A stretch of DNA of 50,102 nt from NCBI GenBank assembly GCA_913774845.1, contig CAJYJO010000018.1, positions 1-50,102 on the forward strand, read 5' to 3'. Below are positions 40,141-47,802 of the stretch, piece by piece; the stretch's first letter is position 1, and each line of letters starts with the position of its first letter. A program made the translations under genes and the position numbers. The notes beneath the pieces are model-generated. The model worked only from the letters and a program-made list of their open reading frames with translations, ran no database searches and had not been told where the DNA came from. Source of the stretch: an uncultured Microbacterium sp. Its GTDB lineage: Bacteria; Actinomycetota; Actinomycetes; Actinomycetales; Microbacteriaceae.

Positions 40141-41145
40141 ATGATGCAGTCACTGCTGATCGAGAAGGCGCTCACCGCAGACGTGCACGAGGTCGACGTC
40201 CCCGAACCGGGGGAGGGGCAGGTGCGCCTGCGCGTGGAATACGTCGGCATCTGCGGCTCCGACCTGCACTACTACTTCGAGGGGGCCAACGGCGCCTTCG
40301 TCGTCCGTGAGCCTCTCGTCCCCGGCCACGAGCTGTCAGGGCGGGTCGACCTCGACCCCTCGGGCACCCTCGCCGCGGGCACCCCGGTGACCGTGCACCC
40401 CGCGCGCTTCGGCACGCCGCGCGCGGGGATCGAGAACGCGCCCCACCTGTGGCCCGGGGGGTCGTATCTCGGCAGCGCGTCGACCTGGCCGCACACCCAG
40501 GGCGCGGCATCCGAGTACCTGATCGTCGAGGCCGACATGGTGCGCGTCCTCCCCGACGACCTCCCGGTCCGCCGTGCCGTTCTCGCGGAGCCGCTGGCCG
40601 TCGCGCTGCACGCGCTCGGCAAGGCGGGCGACGTCGCGGGCCTCGAGGTCCTGGTGACCGGGTCGGGGCCCATCGGGCTCATGGCCGTGGCCGCGGCCGT
40701 CGCCGCGGGGGCGCGCGTCACCGCGACCGACGTGCTCGCGGGGCCCCTCGAGCGAGCCCGGGCCCTCGGCGCCGACGCCGTCATCGACGTCTCCGCCGAC
40801 GCCGTCGAACCGAACGCCTACGCCGTGGTGCTCGAATGCTCCGGAGTCCCGGTGTCGATCTCGACGGCGCTGAAGGCGGTGCGTCCCGGCGGCACGGTGG
40901 TGCAGGTGGGCATGCTCCCCGACGACCCGCGACCGGTGAACCTGGCGCCCTTCATCTCGAAGGAGGTGCGCTACCTCGGCGCCTTCCGGTTCCATGAGGA
41001 GATCGACCGGGCCGTGCGCCTGTTGGCCGAGACTCCCGGCATCGAGACGGCGCTCACGCACGAATTCGCGCTGACGGATGCCGAAGAGGCCTTCGCCACC
41101 GCTCGCGACTCGCAGCGATCCGGCAAGGTCGTCTTCGCGCTCTGA
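40141..41145 (+). CDS. Zinc-type MDR alcohol dehydrogenase, probable L-idonate 5-dehydrogenase
   Basis: A 334-residue medium-chain dehydrogenase. The catalytic zinc ligands are present (GICGSDLHYYFEG with Cys, VPGHELSG with His-Glu, LAEPLAVALHAL with Glu), as is the Rossmann motif VTGSGPIGLMAVAAAVAAGA. The HYYFEGANGAFVVREPLVPGHELSG stretch is characteristic of IdnD. The structural-zinc lobe lacks its usual four cysteines (TVHPARFGTPRAGIENAPHLWPGG). GAGAGGAAAG precedes ATG 40141; ATG 40144 is equally possible. It is the third gene of the permease-SDR-IdnD operon. Confidence 0.87.
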   Translation: MMQSLLIEKALTADVHEVDVPEPGEGQVRLRVEYVGICGSDLHYYFEGANGAFVVREPLVPGHELSGRVDLDPSGTLAAGTPVTVHPARFGTPRAGIENAPHLWPGGSYLGSASTWPHTQGAASEYLIVEADMVRVLPDDLPVRRAVLAEPLAVALHALGKAGDVAGLEVLVTGSGPIGLMAVAAAVAAGARVTATDVLAGPLERARALGADAVIDVSADAVEPNAYAVVLECSGVPVSISTALKAVRPGGTVVQVGMLPDDPRPVNLAPFISKEVRYLGAFRFHEEIDRAVRLLAETPGIETALTHEFALTDAEEAFATARDSQRSGKVVFAL

Positions 41146-41148
41146 CAC

Positions 41149-41193
41149 GCGGAACGCCCCGGCGCTCGCCGCTCGAGCACCGGGGCGTTCCGC
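41149..41193. terminator. Bidirectional hairpin terminator
   Basis: GCGGAACGCCCCGG pairs perfectly with CCGGGGCGTTCCGC (14 bp). It lies between the convergent idnD-like gene and the NAD-dependent dehydrogenase. Confidence 0.75.
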
Positions 41194-41197
41194 CTGT

Positions 41198-42100
41198 TCA
41201 GTCCGCGCTGCGCTCGGCGGTGAACCGGCGGGTGACCGCGATGTCGCGCTCGCCGAGACCGCGGTCGACGATCTCGTCGAAGGCCGAGCGCAGGGCCGGG
41301 AGGAGGGCTGGGCGGGTTCCGGTCGCCCGGGCGATGTCGGCGGCGAAGCGAAGGTCCTTGACCATGTACCCCGCGATGCCGCTGGGGGAGTCGTCGCCCT
41401 CGACGAGCTTGTCGCGGCGGCTCTCCAGCAGATTCGAGCCCGCGTAGCCGCCGCCGAGCAGTTCCCACAGGGCTGCGGGGTCGACGTCGGAGCGCGCCGC
41501 GAGCTCGGTCGCCTCGCCGAGGGCGAGGATGGTCGCCGCGACCACCAGCTGATTGCAGGCCTTCGCCACCTCGCCGGCGCCGAGTGGTCCGAGGCGCACG
41601 GGCCTCCCGCAGGGGCGCAGCAGTGCGGCGGCCCGGTCGGTGTCGGCGGGATCGCCCCCGAGCATGATCGAGAGGGTGCCCGCTTTCGCGCCGTCCTCGC
41701 CGCCCGACACCGGGCAGTCGACGACACGGATGCCGTCCGGCAGGCGCTCCGCGAGCTCGCGGACGCCGACGGGGGAGGAGGTCGAGCCGATCAGGACGAG
41801 GTAGTCGCGATCGCCGACGCCGGCGAGGAGGCCGTCGGGTCCGTCGAGATGTTCCTCGAGCTGGGGGAGGTCGGGCAGCATCACCAGGACCGCGTCGGTC
41901 GCCGCGGCGAGCTCGCGCGCGGTCGGCGCCCACCGCGCCCCCGCCGCGGTCAGTTCCGGGCGTTCGCGGCGCGCGTGCACCGTCAGGGATCCACGTGCGT
42001 CCAGCAGACGCCGGGCCATCGGTTCGCCCATTGCGCCCAGGCCCCAGACGCCCAGACGCGTTGCATCGGCGGAACCGGTCTCTTCGTCGAGCGGAGTCAT
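41198..42100 (-). CDS. NAD(P)-dependent beta-hydroxyacid dehydrogenase (3-hydroxyisobutyrate dehydrogenase-like)
   Basis: A 300-residue enzyme of the 6PGDH/HIBADH superfamily. Cofactor motif GVWGLGAMGEPMARRLL, substrate motif VDCPVSGGEDGAKAGTLSIMLGG and the catalytic Lys region GAGEVAKACNQLVVAATI are present. Close relatives act on 3-hydroxyisobutyrate, tartronate semialdehyde or similar C3-C4 beta-hydroxyacids; the exact substrate is not readable. It is divergent from the D-2-hydroxyacid dehydrogenase across a 112-bp gap holding a GTTCAC-TATT-GTGAAC palindrome. Confidence 0.88.
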   Translation of the reverse strand: MTPLDEETGSADATRLGVWGLGAMGEPMARRLLDARGSLTVHARRERPELTAAGARWAPTARELAAATDAVLVMLPDLPQLEEHLDGPDGLLAGVGDRDYLVLIGSTSSPVGVRELAERLPDGIRVVDCPVSGGEDGAKAGTLSIMLGGDPADTDRAAALLRPCGRPVRLGPLGAGEVAKACNQLVVAATILALGEATELAARSDVDPAALWELLGGGYAGSNLLESRRDKLVEGDDSPSGIAGYMVKDLRFAADIARATGTRPALLPALRSAFDEIVDRGLGERDIAVTRRFTAERSAD

Positions 42101-42137
42101 GGCGCGATCCTATCGGCTGGACAACAGGTTGAACAGG

Positions 42138-42153
42138 GTTCACTATTGTGAAC
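42138..42153. promoter_or_regulatory. Palindromic operator GTTCACTATTGTGAAC (probable IclR site 1)
   Basis: Perfect 6-bp arms around TATT in the divergent gap. It matches the layout of the palindrome at 44227-44242 (GTTCA-N6-TGAAC), so the IclR protein encoded between them is the likely ligand. Confidence 0.6.
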
Positions 42154-42212
42154 AGCATTCGAAACAGTCCGCGAGCGGTCGGCGATCCTCGCGGCGGAGG
42201 GAAGAGACGACG

Positions 42213-43268
42213 ATGTCGACGACGAAGAGCCTACGCGCGGTGGTCGCGGTTCCCCTGAGTGAAGAGCACTGCCGCCTCATCGAACGCCTCGAGCCCCGTG
42301 TCGAGGTGGTGCGCGACGCCTCGCTCACGCACCCCATGCGCGGGCCCGCCGACTGGTCGGGCGACCCCGCCCACGAACGCACCCCTGACGAGCAGCGCGC
42401 CTTCGACGCGATGGTCGATTCCGCCGAAGCGCTCTTCGGCATCCCCGACGTCGACCCCGCCGCCCTTGCGCGGACCGTGGCGGCGAATCCCCGTCTTCGC
42501 TGGGTCATGACCACGGCCGCGGGCGGGGGCGGTCAGGTCAAGGCCGCGGGCCTGGAGCGCGAGGCCCTCGACCGCGTCGTCTTCACCACCAGCGCGGGTG
42601 TGCACGGCGGGCCGCTGGCGGAGTTCGCCGTCTTCGGGGTGTTCGCGGGCGCGAAGGATCTGCCGCGGCTGGCGCGCCAGCAGGCGGAGAAGACCTGGGC
42701 CGACCGGTGGGAGATGCGCCAGGTCGACGAGATGACCGTGCTCGTCGTCGGTCTCGGGGGGATCGGCGCCGAGTGCGCCCGTCGCTTCCACGCTCTCGGC
42801 GCCGATGTCTGGGGGACCACGCGCTCGGGCGCCCCGGTCGAGGGCGTCGATCGCCTGATCCCGCTCGACGACCTCGTGGCGGCGGTGCAGCAGGTGGACG
42901 CCATCGTCGTCACCCTGCCCGGGACCGACCAGACCCACCACCTGATCAGCGCGGAGGTGCTCGCCGCGGTCAAGCCCGGCGTCATCGTCGCCAGCGTCGG
43001 GCGGGGGACCGTCATCGACGAACAGGCGCTTCTCGCCGCCCTCGACGACGGGCGGGTCTCGTTCGCCGCCCTCGACGTCTTCGAGGTCGAACCCCTGCCC
43101 GAGGACTCGCCGCTGTGGCGGCATCCCCACGTCCTCGTCAGCCCGCATACCGCCGCGTTGAGCAGCAAAGAGGAGGAGCGCATCGCGAGACGCTTTGCCG
43201 AGAATGCCACGCGCCTTCTCGACGGCGAGCCGATGCGTGCGGTAGTCGATACGGTCGAGTTCTACTGA
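42213..43268 (+). CDS. D-isomer specific 2-hydroxyacid dehydrogenase
   Basis: A 351-residue NAD(P)-dependent dehydrogenase. The Rossmann motif is VVGLGGIGAECARRFHALG. The active site shows the Arg motif (SVGRGTVIDEQALLAAL), Glu in FEVEPLPEDSPLWRHPHVLVSPHTA and the paired His in the same stretch. GGAGGGAAGAG precedes ATG 42213. Relatives reduce 2-oxoacids such as glyoxylate or hydroxypyruvate. It probably works with the neighbouring beta-hydroxyacid dehydrogenase and FAH-family hydrolase on an imported carboxylic acid. Confidence 0.9.
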   Translation: MSTTKSLRAVVAVPLSEEHCRLIERLEPRVEVVRDASLTHPMRGPADWSGDPAHERTPDEQRAFDAMVDSAEALFGIPDVDPAALARTVAANPRLRWVMTTAAGGGGQVKAAGLEREALDRVVFTTSAGVHGGPLAEFAVFGVFAGAKDLPRLARQQAEKTWADRWEMRQVDEMTVLVVGLGGIGAECARRFHALGADVWGTTRSGAPVEGVDRLIPLDDLVAAVQQVDAIVVTLPGTDQTHHLISAEVLAAVKPGVIVASVGRGTVIDEQALLAALDDGRVSFAALDVFEVEPLPEDSPLWRHPHVLVSPHTAALSSKEEERIARRFAENATRLLDGEPMRAVVDTVEFY

Positions 43269-43308
43269 CACGGTCGCTCCGGCGACGTCGACGCAAGGGG
43301 AGGTCGCA

Positions 43309-44103
43309 GTGAGCGACGACGATGACAGCGCGATCGCTCGGGATCCGGCTCCGGCGGTGGGGCGGAGCATCCGCCTCCTCGGCCTCTTGGCCGAGGCCGG
43401 CCGTGCGCTGACGCTCACCGAGCTGGCCGCGGGTCTCGGGCTGGCGAAGTCCTCGACCGCGAACCTGTGCCTGTCGCTCGAGGCCGGCCGCATGATCGAG
43501 CGCGTTGCGCTCGGCTACCGTCTCGGCATCCGTACCGCGGAGCTGGGCGGCGCCTTCGCGGCGCAATTCAATCAGGTGCGCGAGTTCTACGCCGTGTGCG
43601 AGAGCTCGCCGGTGCTCGCGACCGAGCTTGTGCAGGTCGCCGTGCTCGACGACGTCGATGCCCTCTACCTCGCCCGCTACGAGGGGTCGCGGTCCGTGCG
43701 GCTCGGCACGCCGCTCGGCTCGCGCCTGCCGGCGGCCCTCTCCGCCACGGGGAGGGCGCTGCTCATGACCCGCTCCGACGACGACGTCCGCGCCCTCCTC
43801 GCGCACGGTCGCCCGCTGCCGAAGCTCACCGAGCACAGCACGGTCGACGTCGATGCGGTCATCGCGAAGCTGGGCGCCGCGCGCGAGCGCGGGTGGTCCG
43901 TCGACGAAGAGGAGTCCTTCCGCGGCATCGTCGGCGTCGCCGTCCCCCTCGAGGGCTGGGCGCCGGGCGATCCGCAGCTCGCGCTGGGTGTCGGCATCCC
44001 GGTCGCGGATGCCACCGCCGAACGTCTCGCCCGCGTCGGCGCCGCGCTGCGCGAGGCCGCCGCCGCCTTGACGAACCCGTTCAGCGCGACGCGCGCGGGC
44101 TGA
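43309..44103 (+). CDS. IclR family transcriptional regulator
   Basis: A 264-residue regulator. The N-terminal helix-turn-helix is SIRLLGLLAEAGRALTLTELAAGLGLAKSSTANLCLSLEAGRMIERVALGYRLG. The C-terminal IclR ligand domain contains LVQVAVLDDVDALYLARYEGSRSVRLGTPLGSRLPAALSATGRALL and EESFRGIVGVAVPL. GTG 43309 follows GGGGAGG. It lies 40 bp after the dehydrogenase and upstream of the transporter. Two near-identical palindromes flank it, consistent with local control by this protein. Confidence 0.93.
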   Translation: MSDDDDSAIARDPAPAVGRSIRLLGLLAEAGRALTLTELAAGLGLAKSSTANLCLSLEAGRMIERVALGYRLGIRTAELGGAFAAQFNQVREFYAVCESSPVLATELVQVAVLDDVDALYLARYEGSRSVRLGTPLGSRLPAALSATGRALLMTRSDDDVRALLAHGRPLPKLTEHSTVDVDAVIAKLGAARERGWSVDEEESFRGIVGVAVPLEGWAPGDPQLALGVGIPVADATAERLARVGAALREAAAALTNPFSATRAG

Positions 44104-44127
44104 TCCGCCCGCGCTGCCCCCTCCTCG

Positions 44128-44198
44128 GGTTTGGGGCGAGGTTCGTCGTTCGGGGCGGAACAATCCCGCCCTGAGCTGCCGAACCCGCCCCGAACACC
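44128..44198 (+). terminator. Inverted repeat after the IclR gene, possible terminator
   Basis: GGTTTGGGGCGAGGTTCG (44128-44145) pairs with 44180-44198 at most positions, and inner GGGCGG/CCGCCC pairs extend the structure. It lies between iclR and the transporter promoter. Confidence 0.45.
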
Positions 44199-44226
44199 CT
44201 TCGTCATGCCGTAGCGCAGGAAACGT

Positions 44227-44242
44227 GTTCAACATATTGAAC
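44227..44242. promoter_or_regulatory. Palindromic operator GTTCAACATATTGAAC (probable IclR site 2)
   Basis: Perfect 6-bp arms around CATA, about 65 bp upstream of the transporter start. It shares GTTCA-N6-TGAAC with the site at 42138. Confidence 0.6.
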
Positions 44243-44306
44243 TCTGTCCAGTGGGTTGGTACAGTCGGCTGCGTCGCAAGACCCCAGCCGATCGAAGGAG
44301 ATGGCC

Positions 44307-45716
44307 GTGACCACTTCATCCACCCCGACGCCGCAGCCGACGGATGATCCCGAATACGCCGCCAACCTGCGGCGCGCGACGCTCGCCTCGAGCATCGGCA
44401 GTGCCCTCGAATACTTCGACTTCGCGCTGTACGGCCTCTCGACCGCTCTGATCTTCAACGTCCTGTTCTTCTCGCAAGACAACCCGGCCCTCGCGACGGT
44501 GGCGGCCTTCGCGACCTACGGGGTCGGCTTCCTCGCCCGTCCGTTCGGCGGCCTCTTCTTCGGCGTCCTGGGCGACAAGCTCGGTCGCAAGTGGGTGCTG
44601 GTCATCACGATCCTGCTGATGGGCGGTGCCTCGACCGCGATCGGCCTGCTGCCCACCTACGAGGCCGTCGGCATCCTCGCGCCGATCCTGCTCGTGATCA
44701 TGCGTCTGCTACAGGGTTTCGGAGCGGGCGCCGAGCAGGCGGGTGCCACGGTGCTCATGGCGGAGTACGCGCCGGTCAAGCGCCGCGGCTTCTTCTCGGC
44801 CCTGCCGTTCATCGGCATCCAGGCGGGCACGCTGCTGGCGGCCGTCGTCTTCAGTATCATCTCGTTGCTGCCCGAGGATCAGCTGCTCAGCTGGGGCTGG
44901 CGCGTACCGTTCCTCGCCTCGTTCGTGCTGATCCTGCTCGCGCTGTTCATCCGCATGCGGCTTCGCGAGACGCCGACGTTCATCGAGCTCGAGAAGGCCG
45001 AGCAGATCGCCGATCGCCCGATCCGCGACATCTTCACGCGCGGTCTCCCGGGGGTCGTCGTCGGCATCGGTCTGCGCATGGCCGAGAACGGCGGGTCATA
45101 CATGTTCAACACCCTCGCGCTGACGTTCTTCGTCGCCTCGGTGGGGGGCCAGGCCGACCGCAGCCTGCTCACCTGGGGCGTCACGCTCGGTTCGCTCATC
45201 GGCATCTTCTCGGTGCCGCTGACGGGGGCGCTGTCCGACCGCATGGGCCGGCGGACGGTCTACCGCGCGGGTGCGCTGTTCATGCTGCTGTTCACCTTCC
45301 CCGCGTGGTGGCTCATGTCGCTCGGCAGCTACCCGATCACGATCGCCGTGATCGCAATCGGCATCGGCGTCGCGGTGAACTCGATGCTCGGACCCCAGTG
45401 CGCGATGCTCCCCGAACTGTTCGGCAACCGCCACCGCTACCTCGGTGTCGCGATGGCCCGCGAGATCTCCGCGGTACTCGCCGGTGGTCTCGCCGGAGTC
45501 CTGGGCGCCTACATCATCGCGGTGAGCGGGGCGAACTGGCTGCTGCTCGCGATCTACATGGGCACGCTGGCGCTGATCACCACGGCCTCGACGTTCCTCG
45601 TGCCCGAGACGCTGCGTCGCGATCTGACCCGCACCGACGATGCGATCAAGGTGTCGCGCGACGAGGCCGGCGAGGGCGTGGATGCCACGACCGTCACCGT
45701 CCGGACGATCGCGTGA
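44307..45716 (+). CDS. MHS-family MFS metabolite:H+ symporter
   Basis: A 469-residue, 12-helix transporter of the metabolite:H+ symporter family (KgtP, ShiA, PcaT relatives). Motifs: ASSIGSALEYFDFALYG in helix 1, YGVGFLARPFGGLFFGVLGDKLGRKWVL, RLLQGFGAGAEQAGATVLMAEYAP and RMRLRETPTFIELEKAE. GAAGGAG abuts ATG 44301 with no spacing but lies 6 nt before GTG 44307, so the GTG is the better start. Such carriers import carboxylates such as 2-oxoacids, shikimate or dicarboxylates. It is probably induced through the IclR palindrome upstream. Confidence 0.9.
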   Translation: MTTSSTPTPQPTDDPEYAANLRRATLASSIGSALEYFDFALYGLSTALIFNVLFFSQDNPALATVAAFATYGVGFLARPFGGLFFGVLGDKLGRKWVLVITILLMGGASTAIGLLPTYEAVGILAPILLVIMRLLQGFGAGAEQAGATVLMAEYAPVKRRGFFSALPFIGIQAGTLLAAVVFSIISLLPEDQLLSWGWRVPFLASFVLILLALFIRMRLRETPTFIELEKAEQIADRPIRDIFTRGLPGVVVGIGLRMAENGGSYMFNTLALTFFVASVGGQADRSLLTWGVTLGSLIGIFSVPLTGALSDRMGRRTVYRAGALFMLLFTFPAWWLMSLGSYPITIAVIAIGIGVAVNSMLGPQCAMLPELFGNRHRYLGVAMAREISAVLAGGLAGVLGAYIIAVSGANWLLLAIYMGTLALITTASTFLVPETLRRDLTRTDDAIKVSRDEAGEGVDATTVTVRTIA

Positions 45717-45756
45717 GCGCGCCCGACCGGGCCGGTTCGATGACGGCGGCGATCTG

Positions 45757-46494
45757 ATGCGTCTGGCGAGGATCTCCACGCCCGACGGAATCCGTACCGT
45801 CCGAGCGGAAGCCGACGGCACGTGGATCCCCGTCCACGACCCGTTCGCCGCCTTCGCCGCCGGGCGCGAGGTCCAGGATGCCGGCGGCCCGGTCTCGGGA
45901 ACCCTCCTGGCGCCGTGCGAGCCGACGCTCGTCGTCGGTATCGCCCAGAACGGTCCGGGTCACGTCTCGCCCGTGCAGGCGTGGCTGAAGAGTCCCCGCA
46001 CCGTCGTGGGTCCCGACGCGACGGTGACACTCCGACGGGACGCCGGGACCACGGTGGCCGAGGCGGAGGTGGCCGTGGTGATCGGCCGCGAGACGACGGG
46101 CCTGACCGCGGGGAACGCGCACGAGTACGTCCTGGGCATCACCGCGGTGAACGACCTGTCGAGCCCCGACCGCGCGGCCGTGGACCCGCGCAACTTCGAG
46201 TCCAAGTCGGGGCGGGGCTACACCCCGCTCGGGCCGTGGATCGACACCGCGATCGGGCTCGACGACGACGTGCCCCTCCGCTTGATCGTCGACGGCGAGC
46301 CGGTGGCGGAGACCTCGGCCGGCCGCTACCCCGTCGCGCTGCGGGACTGCCTCGCGTACGTGGCCGGGTGGACGACCCTCGGGCCCGGCGACGTGATCAT
46401 GATGGGCGCACCGTTCTCGGCCTCCCCGATCCAGCCGGGAGCGGAGCTCGACGTGGTGGTGGGGGAGATCGGCCTGCGCACCTCGACGGTGTGA
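45757..46494 (+). CDS. Fumarylacetoacetate hydrolase (FAH) family protein
   Basis: A 245-residue FAH-fold enzyme. The metal-site Glu pair is in TTVAEAEVAVVIGRET, with NDLSSPDRAAVDPRNFESKSGRGYTPLGPWID and the Gly-rich terminus TLGPGDVIMMGAPF. Family members cleave or decarboxylate/hydrate 2,4-dioxo or 2-oxo-enoic acids. ATG 45757 lacks a strong SD sequence; 40 bp separate it from the transporter, suggesting the same transcript. It probably performs the C-C cleavage or hydration step for the acid imported by the upstream symporter. Confidence 0.87.
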   Translation: MRLARISTPDGIRTVRAEADGTWIPVHDPFAAFAAGREVQDAGGPVSGTLLAPCEPTLVVGIAQNGPGHVSPVQAWLKSPRTVVGPDATVTLRRDAGTTVAEAEVAVVIGRETTGLTAGNAHEYVLGITAVNDLSSPDRAAVDPRNFESKSGRGYTPLGPWIDTAIGLDDDVPLRLIVDGEPVAETSAGRYPVALRDCLAYVAGWTTLGPGDVIMMGAPFSASPIQPGAELDVVVGEIGLRTSTV

Positions 46495-46523
46495 GGCGGG
46501 GAGCCTCACGGCTCCGATATGCG

Positions 46524-46558
46524 ACGAGGCGGACCCGCGGTGGGCGGGTCCGCCTCGT
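46524..46558. terminator. Perfect 15-bp hairpin terminator
   Basis: ACGAGGCGGACCCGC pairs with GCGGGTCCGCCTCGT around GGTGG. It lies between the convergent FAH gene and the 41-residue membrane protein gene. Confidence 0.75.
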
Positions 46559-46624
46559 TCGTCCCCGCCGTGCGGGGGCGGTCATCGGTCGATCGCCCGA
46601 GGGGGCGGTCGGCGATCCGCGTGA

Positions 46625-46750
46625 TCAGTGCTTCTTGTAGTTCGCGTTGCGACCCAGCGAGAACAGGGCGCCGATCGCGCCGATGCCGCCGACCAGGGCG
46701 ATGCCGCCGATGACCCAGAGCACGACGTGGGAGAAGAGGCCGCTGTCCAT
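46625..46750 (-). CDS. 41-residue single-helix membrane protein
   Basis: A small gene encoding MDSGLFSHVVLWVIGGIALV... with one hydrophobic segment (VVLWVIGGIALVGGIGAIGALFSL) and a basic end (GRNANYKKH). GAAGGA lies 11 nt upstream of ATG 46750 and a TAGAAT -10 box lies 28 nt upstream. The convergent terminator at 46524-46558 would end its transcript. The arrangement of promoter, SD, ORF and terminator makes it a real gene rather than a chance ORF. Function unknown; it could be a small accessory subunit of a membrane complex. Confidence 0.75.
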   Translation of the reverse strand: MDSGLFSHVVLWVIGGIALVGGIGAIGALFSLGRNANYKKH

Positions 46751-46777
46751 GATGATCCTTCGGGTCGGTGGGCTTCG

Positions 46778-46783
46778 ATTCTA
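46778..46783 (-). promoter_or_regulatory. -10 box (TAGAAT) of the small membrane protein gene
   Basis: TAGAAT on the minus strand predicts a leader of about 20 nt containing GAAGGA before ATG 46750. Confidence 0.55.
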
Positions 46784-46840
46784 TCGGGCCGCTCGGGTGC
46801 GCCCCGACACGCGCGGGTCGTGCGGGCACGTGCGCGCTGG

Positions 46841-46846
46841 TAGACT
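46841..46846 (+). promoter_or_regulatory. -10 box (TAGACT) of rplY
   Basis: TAGACT lies 187 bp before the rplY start, so the message has an unusually long 5' leader of about 180 nt for this window. Confidence 0.5.
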
Positions 46847-47004
46847 TCCGGGGAACTTCGGCGAGGGATGCCGCTTCGCGGGCCGTACGGCGCGCGGGCA
46901 TCCGTGATCGACGCAGTGATGCAGGCTCCCCGGCTTTCCTCACGCGCTCGCGTTCGAGTCGAATCCAGACCACACAGGTGCGGGCCACGTCCCGCTCACA
47001 AGCT

Positions 47005-47027
47005 GCGGGCCGCGAGCCCGCGAGGAG
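47005..47027 (+). promoter_or_regulatory. Hairpin abutting the rplY Shine-Dalgarno
   Basis: GCGGGC-CGCGA-GCCCGC (47005-47021) is followed directly by the SD GAGGAG (47022-47027) and ATG 47034. It could modulate ribosome access. Confidence 0.4.
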
Positions 47028-47033
47028 AACATC

Positions 47034-47672
47034 ATGTCGGAAGACAACAAGGTCGTCGCGGAGCTCCGCGAGAACTTCGGCAAGGGCTTCGCCCGTCGCC
47101 TCCGCGCCGCGGGCAAGATCCCGGCCGTCATCTACGGTCACGGCACCGAGCCCCAGCACGTCGCGCTGCCCGGCCACCAGGTCGCGCTGCTGATCCGCCG
47201 CGCCAACGCGCTGCTCGACCTCGACATCGCGGGCAAGGGCCAGCTCGTCCTCGTGAAGGACGTGCAGAAGGACCCCGTGCGCCAGATCATCGAGCACATC
47301 GACCTCATCGTCGTGAAGAAGGGCGAGAAGGTCCAGGTCGACGTCCCCGTCGTCGTCACCGGCGAGCCCTTCCCCGGCACCATCGCGATGCTCGACGCCA
47401 CGTCCGTTGCGCTCGAGGTCGAGGCCACCCACATCCCGCAGAACATCGAGGTCTCGGTCGAGGGTGCCGAGGACGGCACGCAGATCACCGCCGCCGACCT
47501 GACCCTGCCGCAGGGCGCGACCCTCGTCACCGAGCCCGAGACCCTCGTCGTGGGCGTCTCGATCCCGCTCGACACGATCGCCGCCGACGAGGAGATCGCC
47601 GAGGCCGACGCCGAGGTCGCCGAGGAGCAGTCCGAAGAGGCCGAGTCGACCGAAGAGGGCGACGACAAGTAA
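47034..47672 (+). CDS. rplY: 50S ribosomal protein bL25 / general stress protein Ctc
   Basis: A 212-residue long form of bL25. The N-terminal 5S rRNA-binding domain begins NKVVAELRENFGKGFARRLRAAGKIPAVIYGHG, followed by the TL5-type beta domain (HIDLIVVKKGEKVQVDVPVVVTGEP) and ADLTLPQGATLVTEPETLVV. The final 35 residues form an acidic Glu/Ala tail (EEIAEADAEVAEEQSEEAESTEEGDDK). GAGGAG precedes ATG 47034. The gene is paired with pth as in mycobacteria, though a strong terminator lies between them. Confidence 0.96.
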   Translation: MSEDNKVVAELRENFGKGFARRLRAAGKIPAVIYGHGTEPQHVALPGHQVALLIRRANALLDLDIAGKGQLVLVKDVQKDPVRQIIEHIDLIVVKKGEKVQVDVPVVVTGEPFPGTIAMLDATSVALEVEATHIPQNIEVSVEGAEDGTQITAADLTLPQGATLVTEPETLVVGVSIPLDTIAADEEIAEADAEVAEEQSEEAESTEEGDDK

Positions 47673-47699
47673 TTCCCGGCGGGCTCCGGCTCGCCGACC

Positions 47700-47738
47700 A
47701 CGAGGGGGCGCGTTCTCGCGCCCCCTCGTTCTTCTTTT
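47700..47738 (+). terminator. Strong intrinsic terminator with U-tract after rplY
   Basis: A perfect 12-bp stem (CGAGGGGGCGCG/CGCGCCCCCTCG) with a 4-nt loop is followed by TTCTTCTTTT. It is the only terminator in the window with a clear U-tract. Confidence 0.85.
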
Positions 47739-47802
47739 CCCCGGGTCCTCGCGGCTCGGCTCGCGCGCGGACCCGGTTCGCGCATCCGGAAGGATGGATG
47801 CC

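Noticed and set aside
41149-41193. Operator of the convergent genes
   Set aside because: The palindrome lies after both stop codons, with no promoter nearby, so a terminator explains it better.
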